Source: Frankiales bacterium
GTDB lineage: Bacteria > Actinomycetota > Actinomycetes > Mycobacteriales > Jatrophihabitantaceae
Length of the DNA: 8,172 nucleotides
Assembly (NCBI GenBank): GCA_025963265.1
Contig: JAOPUY010000129.1
Span: forward strand, 1 to 8,172
Direction of reading: 5' to 3'
A program made the translations under genes and the position numbers. A model generated the notes under the pieces. The model was not told the origin of the DNA. It did not search any database and worked only from the letters and a program-made list of their open reading frames with translations. This document shows positions 1 through 5,859 of the stretch, piece by piece; within the stretch, counting starts at the first letter, position 1; each line of letters starts with the position of its first letter.

Positions 1-66
1 AGGAGGACCGGTGAGAAGTCGACTCGCTCCGCCACCCTAGATCGCGGTTGCGTGGATTTCGCGCGG

Positions 67-729
67 TCAGGATGGTTCGATCAGCCTGGTTTGATAAGCG
101 AAGATCACCGCTTGGACGCGATCACGCAGCCCGAGCTTGCCGAGGATGCGGCTCACGTGAGTCTTCACCGTCGCTTCCGACAGGCACAGCGAGGCGGCGA
201 TTTCTTGATTGCTCAGGCCGAGCGCGATCGCCTGCAGCACCTCGAGCTCACGGTGGGTGAGTTGAGCCAGGCGCTGGTCTCGTGACCCGCGTGTCGCGGT
301 GGGCATGTGTTGCGCGAAGGTGTCCAGCAGCCGGCGCGTCACCCGCGGGGCCACGACGGCATCACCGGCGGCCACGGTGCGAATTGCGGCGACGAGCTCG
401 TCCGGCGGAGCGTTCTTGAGCAGGAAACCGCTCGCACCGGCCCGCAGTCCGGCGAAGGCGTACTCGTCCAGGTCGAAGGTGGTGAGGATCAGGACGCGAA
501 CTTCGGGCTGCTCGCGGGTAATGGTCTCGGTCGCCGCGATGCCGTCCAGTTCGGGCATTCGCACATCCATGACGATCACGTCTGGATGGTGGGCGTCGGC
601 GGCGGCGATCGCCTCGCGTCCGTTCGCGGCCTCGGCGACCACCTCGAAATCGCCGTGCGCGTCGAGGATCATGCGGAAGCCCACACGTAAAAGCTGTTCG
701 TCGTCGACCAGAACAACCCGGATCGTCAT
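67..729 (-). CDS. NarL/FixJ-family two-component response regulator
   Basis: This is a 220-residue DNA-binding response regulator, the normal length for the NarL/LuxR class. The N-terminal receiver domain (about 1-120) has the acidic pair D9-D10, the phospho-acceptor D55 in VIVMDVRMPELDG, T83/T84 and the conserved K105 in GFLLKNAP. The C-terminal LuxR-type helix-turn-helix spans about 157-212 (LTHRELEVLQAIALGLSNQEIA, then SEATVKTHVSRILGKL). The start at 729 is chosen because its ATG overlaps the kinase stop codon (ATGA) and gives the canonical MTIRVVLVDDE beginning; an in-frame extension upstream to 954 is only read-through of the kinase region. It is the last gene of the four-gene operon and should be phosphorylated by the kinase encoded just before it. 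The likely targets, by inference, are the operon's own promoter and perhaps other genes. The family assignment is secure; the regulon is unknown. Confidence 0.95.
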   Translation of the reverse strand: MTIRVVLVDDEQLLRVGFRMILDAHGDFEVVAEAANGREAIAAADAHHPDVIVMDVRMPELDGIAATETITREQPEVRVLILTTFDLDEYAFAGLRAGASGFLLKNAPPDELVAAIRTVAAGDAVVAPRVTRRLLDTFAQHMPTATRGSRDQRLAQLTHRELEVLQAIALGLSNQEIAASLCLSEATVKTHVSRILGKLGLRDRVQAVIFAYQTRLIEPS

Positions 730-1496
730 TGTCCCGCTTTCCGGCCGGCCTGATCGCGCAGCGGCAGCCACGCGCTGACCCGCCAACCGCTGTTGGTCGG
801 CCCGGCGAAAAGGCGGCCGTTGTGCAGCGCGACCCGTTCCCGCATACCGATCAAGCCATGCCCGAACGGGCTGGCGGGCGACCCGCTGCCGCCGTTGTCG
901 TCTACGACCACCCGCAGATCCTCCTGGCCGCGGCGGATGGAGACTTGAAGGCAACTAGCCCGCGGAGCGTGTTTGAGGGTGTTGGTGATCCCTTCCTGCA
1001 CGAGCCGGAACAGCGCTAGCTGCAGGCTCGTCGACAGTCGCTCCGTCGAGCCGCTGATGTGGTACGTGACCTGCAGGCCGGTGCTGCGCGCGGTCTCGAG
1101 CAACGCGTCCAGGTCCGCCAGACTTGGCTCTGGGTTCAGCGTCAGGTCGGTCGCCTCCGGCCCAGACCGAAGCAGCGCGAGGGTGTCGCGCATCTCGGCC
1201 AGCGCCGCGCGTCCAGTCGCGGCGGCCTGGTGGATCGCCGCACGGGCGCGGGCCGGGTCACGGTCAATCGTGAGCGCGGCGCCGTCGGTGAGCGCCACCA
1301 TGACCGAGAGGTTGTGGGCCACGATGTCGTGCATCTCCCGCGCGATGCGGTTGCGCTCGGCGATCACCGCGAGCTCAGTGAGCCGCTCACGGTGCTGCTC
1401 GGTGAGCTGTTGCTCACCGCCACGGGCGCGCCGGCTACGGAACTCTGCAGAGCGGCGCAACCACGACATGTCTCTAGTGTCGCGCGGACCAGTCAT
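726..1496 (-). CDS. HisKA_3 sensor histidine kinase lacking a sensor/membrane domain
   Basis: This is a 256-residue histidine kinase of the NarX/DesK type. The dimerisation and phospho-acceptor segment has H56 in ERNRIAREMHDIVAHNLS. The HATPase_c domain has an N box at 164-177 (QEGITNTLKHA, N172), a G1 box around 199-203 (DDNGG) and a G2 box at 212-222 (GHGLIGMRERV), so the catalytic core looks complete. The protein is unusually short at the N terminus: residues 1-50 are charged (many R, E and Q) and contain no hydrophobic stretch, whereas most actinobacterial relatives carry several transmembrane helices before this point. The start at 1496 forms an ATGA overlap with the permease stop, and its own stop overlaps the regulator start in the same way. 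A start at 1577 is possible but would run far into the permease. The kinase is probably cytoplasmic and partners the regulator downstream. Confidence 0.93.
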   Translation of the reverse strand: MTGPRDTRDMSWLRRSAEFRSRRARGGEQQLTEQHRERLTELAVIAERNRIAREMHDIVAHNLSVMVALTDGAALTIDRDPARARAAIHQAAATGRAALAEMRDTLALLRSGPEATDLTLNPEPSLADLDALLETARSTGLQVTYHISGSTERLSTSLQLALFRLVQEGITNTLKHAPRASCLQVSIRRGQEDLRVVVDDNGGSGSPASPFGHGLIGMRERVALHNGRLFAGPTNSGWRVSAWLPLRDQAGRKAGQ

Positions 1497-2374
1497 GCAT
1501 CGCGACGTCGCAGCACGAATAGCCCGATACCGAGCGCCGCCGCCACGTAGAGCGCGAAGACGCCAAGACCCGTCCACGGCGCCAGTTGGTCCGAGCTGGG
1601 CTGCGTGTTCATGCCCGCCGTGCCAGCCAGCAGCGGAAGGTACTTGCTCACGTGCTGCTGCTCAGAACTCGGTAGGGCCTGGGCGAGCAGGGGCAGCACG
1701 AGCAGTAGGCCGAACAACGTCGCGATCGCGGCGCCGGTGTTGCGCAGGATGAAGCCACATCCGAGGCCGAGTAGGCCGACGCCCACCATGTACAACGCGG
1801 CGCCGAAGATCGCACGGACCGCACCGGGGTGGCTGATCGACACACCGAGACTGTGGAGCGTTCCGTTCGACACGCCTGGCGTGAACGCGATGCCGCCCTT
1901 CGGGCCGGTGGTGAACCCACCGTGGACGTTGTAAGAACTGAGAACCGCCTGACCACCGAGGAACGCGACAACGGCGGCGACCAACGTGATCAAAAAAATG
2001 ACCGCCGCGAAGATCGCGATCTTGGCCGCCCACACTTGTATCCGCCGGGGTACCGCGGAGAACGTCGCTCGGATCATGCCGGTGCTGTACTCGCCGGTGA
2101 TGAACAGCACCCCGAGTACTCCGACGGCGAGTTGCGCCAGATAGAACCCGCGCAGGCTCAGCGCCGTGGGATCGGGTTCGAATCCGCCGTGCGTCGCGAT
2201 GTCGTTGCCCCGCAGATCTGAGAACAAGATGCCCAGCCCGACCGAGATCAGCAGAGCGACGCCGATGCTCCACCAGGTGGAGCGCAGCGAGCGGAACTTG
2301 ATCCATTCCGAGTTCATCGTCCGGGGCTGGGTGACCCCGAGGTGCGGATCGGGCTGCATGGCGATCGCTGTCAT
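1493..2374 (-). CDS. ABC-2 type transporter permease
   Basis: This is a 293-residue integral membrane protein with six likely helices at about 36-51, 77-95, 116-140, 187-208, 213-233 and 267-287. An N-terminal cytoplasmic segment reads MNSEWIKFRSLRSTWWS and a GEYSTGMIRATFSAVPRR segment follows helix 2; both are typical of actinobacterial ABC-2 permeases that pair with DrrA-like ATPases. It has no ATPase domain, so it must work with the ATPase encoded immediately before it, which it overlaps by ATGA at 2371-2374. Its stop in turn overlaps the kinase start. A start at residue 20 (MNSEWIKF) would match many homologues, but the overlap favours 2374. A large loop between helices 3 and 4 (about 141-186) is rich in Gly and probably faces outside. 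The substrate is not evident; drugs, lipids or peptides are all possible. Confidence 0.9.
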   Translation of the reverse strand: MTAIAMQPDPHLGVTQPRTMNSEWIKFRSLRSTWWSIGVALLISVGLGILFSDLRGNDIATHGGFEPDPTALSLRGFYLAQLAVGVLGVLFITGEYSTGMIRATFSAVPRRIQVWAAKIAIFAAVIFLITLVAAVVAFLGGQAVLSSYNVHGGFTTGPKGGIAFTPGVSNGTLHSLGVSISHPGAVRAIFGAALYMVGVGLLGLGCGFILRNTGAAIATLFGLLLVLPLLAQALPSSEQQHVSKYLPLLAGTAGMNTQPSSDQLAPWTGLGVFALYVAAALGIGLFVLRRRDA

Positions 2375-3291
2375 CGGGCCACGCCTTCCATCGGCGTGCC
2401 GAATTCGACGGCATCGCGGGTGAGTTCCATGAACGCGTCTTCCAAAGAGGCTCGCTGCGGTATCAACTCGATCAGCGCGATCCTTGCCTCGGCGGCAACC
2501 TTGCCGATCTCGGCACTGGACAGCCCGGTCACTGTCAGGAGATCACGCTCGGTGCTGCTGACGCTCACGCCATCGGCGGCGATGAGGTCACGCAATCGCC
2601 GCGCCTCTTCTGTCCGCACCCGGACCACCGAACCTCCCGCCGCCGCGGTCAACTCCGCCACACTGGCGTCAGCGATCAGCCGACCCTGTCCGACCACGAT
2701 GAGGTGCGTGGCCGTCAACGACATCTCACTCATCAGATGCGAGGAGACGAAGACGGTCCGTCCCTCGGCGGCCAAGGCCCGCAACAGAGTCCGGATCCAG
2801 AGGATGCCTTCCGGGTCCAGTCCGTTCACCGGCTCGTCGAGGATCAGGGTGTGCGGGTCGCCGAGCAGCGCCGAGGCGATGCCCAACCGCTGGCCCATGC
2901 CGAGGGAGAAGCCGCCGGCGCGCTTGCCGGCCACTGACGTGAGGCCGACGACGTCGAGCACCTCGTCCACTCGGTGTCGGCCGATGCCGTGCGTGGCGGC
3001 CAACGCGAGCAGGTGATTGCGCGCCGAACGTCCGGTGTGGATGGCACGCGCCTCGAGCAGAGCGCCAACCTCGCACAGGGGCGCCCTCAGCCGGTCGTAG
3101 GAACGGCCGTTGATGGTCGCAGTCCCGGAGGTCGGACGATCAAGACCTAGCAGCATGCGCATCGTCGTCGACTTGCCTGCCCCGTTCGGGCCAAGGAAAC
3201 CAGTCACCACGCCCGGCTGCACCGTGAACGACAGGTCATCCACCGCGATTTTGTCGCCATAGCGTTTGGTCAAGCCGAAGGATTCGATCAT
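2371..3291 (-). CDS. ABC transporter ATP-binding protein (DrrA/BcrA-like exporter ATPase)
   Basis: This is a 306-residue ATPase that would energise the ABC-2 permease encoded directly after it. Counted from the ATG at 3291, Walker A is GPNGAGKST (34-42), the signature region is FSLGMGQRLG (128-137), Walker B is TLILDEP (148-154), the D-loop NGLDPEG follows, and the switch histidine is H185 in SSHLMSE. The SLGMGQ signature variant and the C-terminal extension of about 100 residues after the H-loop fit the DrrA/BcrA exporter group. I prefer the ATG at 3291 (MIESFGLTKRYGD), which matches the family start; a GTG at 3300 would add three residues. Neither start has a strong ribosome binding site. 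It is the first gene of the four-gene operon. The gap upstream contains inverted repeats that may control it. Confidence 0.94.
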   Translation of the reverse strand: MIESFGLTKRYGDKIAVDDLSFTVQPGVVTGFLGPNGAGKSTTMRMLLGLDRPTSGTATINGRSYDRLRAPLCEVGALLEARAIHTGRSARNHLLALAATHGIGRHRVDEVLDVVGLTSVAGKRAGGFSLGMGQRLGIASALLGDPHTLILDEPVNGLDPEGILWIRTLLRALAAEGRTVFVSSHLMSEMSLTATHLIVVGQGRLIADASVAELTAAAGGSVVRVRTEEARRLRDLIAADGVSVSSTERDLLTVTGLSSAEIGKVAAEARIALIELIPQRASLEDAFMELTRDAVEFGTPMEGVAR

Positions 3292-3324
3292 GGCCACCAC
3301 GTTAGGCAGCGATCACGGTCGACA

Positions 3325-3341
3325 CATCCGTCTTACGGATG
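3325..3341. promoter_or_regulatory. Perfect inverted repeat before the ABC/two-component operon (candidate operator)
   Basis: The arms CATCCGT and ACGGATG are exact reverse complements, 7 bases each, around a 3-base centre (CTT). The repeat lies 34-50 bases upstream of the ATG at 3291, where an operator for the operon's promoter would be expected. A dimeric regulator such as the operon's own NarL-type regulator or a TetR-like protein could bind here; that is inference. No clear -10/-35 pair was recognised around it. Confidence 0.5.
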
Positions 3342-3360
3342 AACTTCTAACTACACCCTT

Positions 3361-3376
3361 TGGCTATGACTAGCCA
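3361..3376. repeat. Second inverted repeat in the operon's upstream gap
   Basis: TGGCTA and TAGCCA are exact reverse complements of 6 bases separated by TGAC. The element sits 20 bases beyond the CATCCGT palindrome and between the membrane-protein stop (3439) and the ATPase start. It could be a second operator or a weak hairpin ending the upstream transcript. It has no U-rich tail in the minus direction. Confidence 0.35.
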
Positions 3377-3413
3377 GCGCCGGCGATGGGAAGACCGCAG
3401 CCAGCCAGCGCCG
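3372..3413. repeat. 11-base direct repeat, 31 bases apart
   Basis: AGCCAGCGCCG occurs at 3372-3382 and again at 3403-3413, same orientation. The spacing of 31 bases is close to three helical turns, so a protein binding both copies would contact the same face of the DNA. The copies overlap or follow the TGGCTA/TAGCCA palindrome. This could be chance in GC-rich DNA. Confidence 0.35.
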
Positions 3414-3438
3414 TCCTACGCCCACTTCGGCCGGCTGG

Positions 3439-4167
3439 TTAGCGGCCGGCGTGGCCGCTTTGCCGCCCCCGCTCGGCGTGGTGAGCTCCCTGCTGCCAGC
3501 CGTGGGCGGTGGGCAGGATCAGCGCGGCGGCGACAGCAGCGGCAGCCAGAGTCATGACCAGGATGAGCGCTCTCGGTCCTTTGCCTGGAGCGCCTGTCCC
3601 AGCTTCGTCATGGGTGCGCCCGGTCGTCAGCTGGATGGCCGGAACTATCCGAGCTAGCAGGTGCAGCCCGGTGAGCACGCCGAAGGCGATGAAGAGGACC
3701 TGATGCAAGGTCACCGCGCTGACCTGCTGACCCAAGACCGTCAGCCAGGTCCGTTCGCTGGTGCCCTGACCCACTGCTATCAGCGCGAGGCCCGAGCCGA
3801 GCACCCCGAGGGTCGAGAGGATCACCAGCGGCCCCAGCACCCGCAGGATCATCGGCGGCGGCCCAGCGGCGCGATAGGGGCGGTTGCCGGTGTAGTAACG
3901 GGCGATACGCCAACCGGTGCTGCCGGTCTTGAGCAGCGCGACTGGGACGAGGAGCACCCCGAGCACGACATGCCAGCTCATCCAGCCGCTCACGTCCAGC
4001 AGCGTCACCAGCTCCGCCGCGATCAACCCGAGGAACAGTAGCCCGGTCCACGCGGTCAGCTGCGCGTTTCCACCAGGACCGCCTGTCACAGGTGTGACGG
4101 GGTCCGCTCGGTGCCTGCGTCCCGCCGCAGTCTGCACGACATCGCGGACCGCTCGCGGAAGCGGCAT
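3439..4167 (-). CDS. Five-helix membrane protein resembling b-type cytochromes
   Basis: This is a 242-residue protein with likely helices at about 38-57, 64-84, 109-131, 151-176 and 199-219. Histidines fall inside the helices in the manner of heme b ligands: H66 in GWMSWHVVLG (helix 2), and H155 and H169 in helix 4 (TLHQVLFI, TGLHLLARI), 14 residues apart. The segment LKTGSTGWRIARYYTGN followed by PPP after helix 2 is, from memory, the hallmark of a widespread actinobacterial family usually annotated as hypothetical. The N-terminal 35 residues are basic, and the C terminus (222-242) is rich in His, Gly and Arg. The ATG at 4167 is the first start in the frame. The gene lies 138 bases upstream of the ABC operon on the same strand and could be read through into it, but the spacing argues for separate control. 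A redox or electron-transfer role is inference from the histidine pattern. Confidence 0.75.
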   Translation of the reverse strand: MPLPRAVRDVVQTAAGRRHRADPVTPVTGGPGGNAQLTAWTGLLFLGLIAAELVTLLDVSGWMSWHVVLGVLLVPVALLKTGSTGWRIARYYTGNRPYRAAGPPPMILRVLGPLVILSTLGVLGSGLALIAVGQGTSERTWLTVLGQQVSAVTLHQVLFIAFGVLTGLHLLARIVPAIQLTTGRTHDEAGTGAPGKGPRALILVMTLAAAAVAAALILPTAHGWQQGAHHAERGRQSGHAGR

Positions 4168-4573
4168 GAACGACCCCGTTCTGCTCGGTGAGCACTTTCA
4201 GAAACGGCCTACTTGGCGTTCCGCAGTATTCAGACCCGCCCGGCGCCCGGCAACCGCCTCACATCGCTTTCAAACCATCGCTGCACCACTAGTGAAAGGA
4301 ACACGCCCTGCCGGACAGACCGTGGGCCACGTCCGCGGCTCGTCGGCGGTGGTCTGGGCCGTGTGGCTGGCGGCGTTGCCGCGTTGCGGTGAGCCCCGAC
4401 GTCGCGCGGGCCGGGGGCTTGACGCCGTTGCGCATCAGGTCGAAGGTCGATGCGACGTGCCGTGGGTCGTCGAATCGATCGCGGGCGGCGTTACGCCCCT
4501 GATCTCGGGTGATCGCAGTGGATGAGTGCTCGCCGCTGGGGGCGCCAGATCAGAACGATCGAGAGGCCGGCGC
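4168..4573. other. Divergent intergenic region, no convincing gene
   Basis: This 406-base gap separates the minus-strand cytochrome-like gene from the plus-strand VIT1-like gene and must contain both promoters. No clear -35/-10 pair stands out, and no AT-rich iron-box (IdeR/DmdR-type) palindrome is visible despite the metal transporter. Small inverted repeats occur: GAACG/CGTTC at 4168-4181 directly before the cytochrome-like start, GGGCG/CGCCC at 4483-4498, and a widely spaced CTTTCA/TGAAAG pair (4267-4298). Short reading frames here lack ribosome binding sites and recognisable domains. Confidence 0.5.
4561..4566 (+). promoter_or_regulatory. Ribosome binding site of the VIT1-like gene
   Basis: GAGAGG ends 7 bases before the ATG at 4574. 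It decides that start over a GTG at 4526, which has no comparable site and would add 16 unremarkable, Arg-rich residues. Confidence 0.75.
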
Positions 4574-5338
4574 ATGGCAGACGAACCTGAGATGCCCAGT
4601 GCGGAGCAGGTGGCCGCGGCGGAGTCGGGCGAGGCCACTCACGCCGGCGAGCCGCATGCCCCCGGGATGGCTGGGCGGCTGAACTGGCTGCGAGCCGGCG
4701 TGCTCGGCGCGAACGACGGCATCGTTTCGGTGGCTGGCATTGTCGTCGGCGTCGCCGGGGCGACGACTTCGCGCGGACCTATCTTTACGGCTGGGCTCGC
4801 CGGTCTGGTGGCCGGCGCGGTGTCGATGTCACTCGGCGAGTATGTCTCCGTCAGCAGCCAACGCGATGCCGAAGCGGCCGAACTGAAGCAGGAAAAACGC
4901 GAGCTGGCGACGATGCCGGATGAGGAGTTCGCCGAGCTCGTCGCGCTGTATGAGGCCAAAGGCCTCTCGGCGCGGACCGCCGAACAGGTCGCCGCCGAGC
5001 TGACCGCCAATGATCCGCTGGCCGCGCACCTCGACGCTGAGCTACATATCGACCCGCACGACATGCCGAGCCCGCTCCAGGCGGCCGCTGCCTCCGCGAT
5101 CTCATTCACCGTCGGCGCGGTGCTCCCGCTGATTGCCATCCTGTTGCCACCGCAGGGGTGGCGGGTACTGGTCACGATCGTCGCCGTGCTCATCGCACTG
5201 GCGATCACCGGCGCCGTCTCCGCCCGACTCAGCAAAGCCAACGCCTCCCGGGCAGTCCTGCGCCTCGTCATCGGCGGCGCGTTCGGTCTCGCGGTCACCT
5301 ACGCCATCGGCTCAGCTTTCGGAACCGCGCTTGGCTGA
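4574..5338 (+). CDS. VIT1/CCC1-family Fe2+/Mn2+ transporter
   Basis: This is a 254-residue member of the vacuolar iron transporter family, which moves ferrous iron or manganese out of the cytoplasm. The family motif GANDGIVSVAGIVVGVAGA opens helix 1 (about 44-64). Helix 2 (about 71-95) ends in MSLGEYVSVSSQRDAE. An acidic cytoplasmic segment (about 96-165) rich in Glu, Asp and His then matches the position of the metal-binding domain seen in this family. Helices 3-5 lie at about 170-191, 197-217 and 229-249, giving the usual five-helix fold. The N terminus (1-35) is acidic and probably cytoplasmic. It has its own ribosome binding site, is the only plus-strand gene, and faces the beta-helix gene convergently. 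Iron or manganese detoxification is inferred from the family; the metal cannot be told from the sequence. Confidence 0.93.
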   Translation: MADEPEMPSAEQVAAAESGEATHAGEPHAPGMAGRLNWLRAGVLGANDGIVSVAGIVVGVAGATTSRGPIFTAGLAGLVAGAVSMSLGEYVSVSSQRDAEAAELKQEKRELATMPDEEFAELVALYEAKGLSARTAEQVAAELTANDPLAAHLDAELHIDPHDMPSPLQAAAASAISFTVGAVLPLIAILLPPQGWRVLVTIVAVLIALAITGAVSARLSKANASRAVLRLVIGGAFGLAVTYAIGSAFGTALG

Positions 5339-5783
5339 CGTGCGACCGATCGGCAAGAACACCCGCCGAGTTCTCACGCTGGGCTGCTTCACGGCGCCGT
5401 AGAGGTGGTGGGAGCCACCCTGAGGATGCAACGAGCGGTAGGTATCGCGCGCTGGCGAGCGGGTTACGGAGCTCCGACGGTCTTACTGGCGCCCGCATGG
5501 TCGACGGCACTTGTCTATTCGGACGGAGAGCGTGCGTTGGTTGAGCGTCCAGGCTTTGACGGGCGCGGGATGCGACTGGTCGCACGCGCGGTGAGTTTTG
5601 CTTGTGAGCGTGAAGTGCGACGGGCGTGGGCCGTGGAGGCAGCCGGCGTAGCGGCCGGAGGCATGAACGCGGCCGCCAGCGCAGCCGTTTGTGTCAGTCG
5701 GACTAACGCTACGAGCTGGCTCGCCGTCTACGCCATCGACGATTGTCGAGGGGACCTGCGGAACACTCACGCGGCTGCAGACA
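5339..5783. other. 445 bases without a supported gene
   Basis: This stretch lies between the VIT1-like stop and the long hairpin. A plus-strand frame from a GTG at 5405 stays open to 5893, but it has no ribosome binding site, shows no domain and runs through the hairpin into the opposing beta-helix gene. Minus-strand frames are Arg/Pro/Ser-rich, as expected of shadow frames in GC-rich DNA. A small hairpin, GGTGG/CCACC at 5407-5419, could help end the VIT1-like transcript. I see no transposase remnant, tRNA or repeat array. Confidence 0.5.
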
Positions 5784-5828
5784 CAGCCAGTTCCGGTTTC
5801 CCCTGGAGTTGGGAAACCGGAACGGCTG
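5784..5828. terminator. Long hairpin between convergent genes, probable terminator
   Basis: The arms GTTCCGGTTTCCC (5790-5802) and GGGAAACCGGAAC (5811-5823) pair perfectly over 13 bases around an 8-base loop. The pairing extends by CAGCC/GGCTG (5784-5788 with 5824-5828) with a single bulged A at 5789, giving 18 pairs. The hairpin lies 31 bases past the beta-helix stop. It lacks a T-run on either side, as is common for actinobacterial terminators. It may serve transcripts from both strands. Confidence 0.75.
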
Positions 5829-5859
5829 GGGACGCAAATTCGGTGGTACGCCGGTGGCC

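Noticed and set aside
1..40. AGGAGG at the window start followed by GTG at position 11, looking like a gene start
   Set aside because: The frame meets a TAG after nine codons (38-40), and no other start fits the site.
730..954. N-terminal extension of the response regulator
   Set aside because: It is Arg-rich out-of-frame read-through of the kinase gene. The ATGA overlap and the receiver-domain start place the true start at 729.
4300..4500. Possible gene remnant on the minus strand (frame with RFDDPRHVASTFDLMRNG)
   Set aside because: The stretch looks mildly protein-like, but it has no start, no ribosome binding site and no family that I can name. It is too weak to call a pseudogene.
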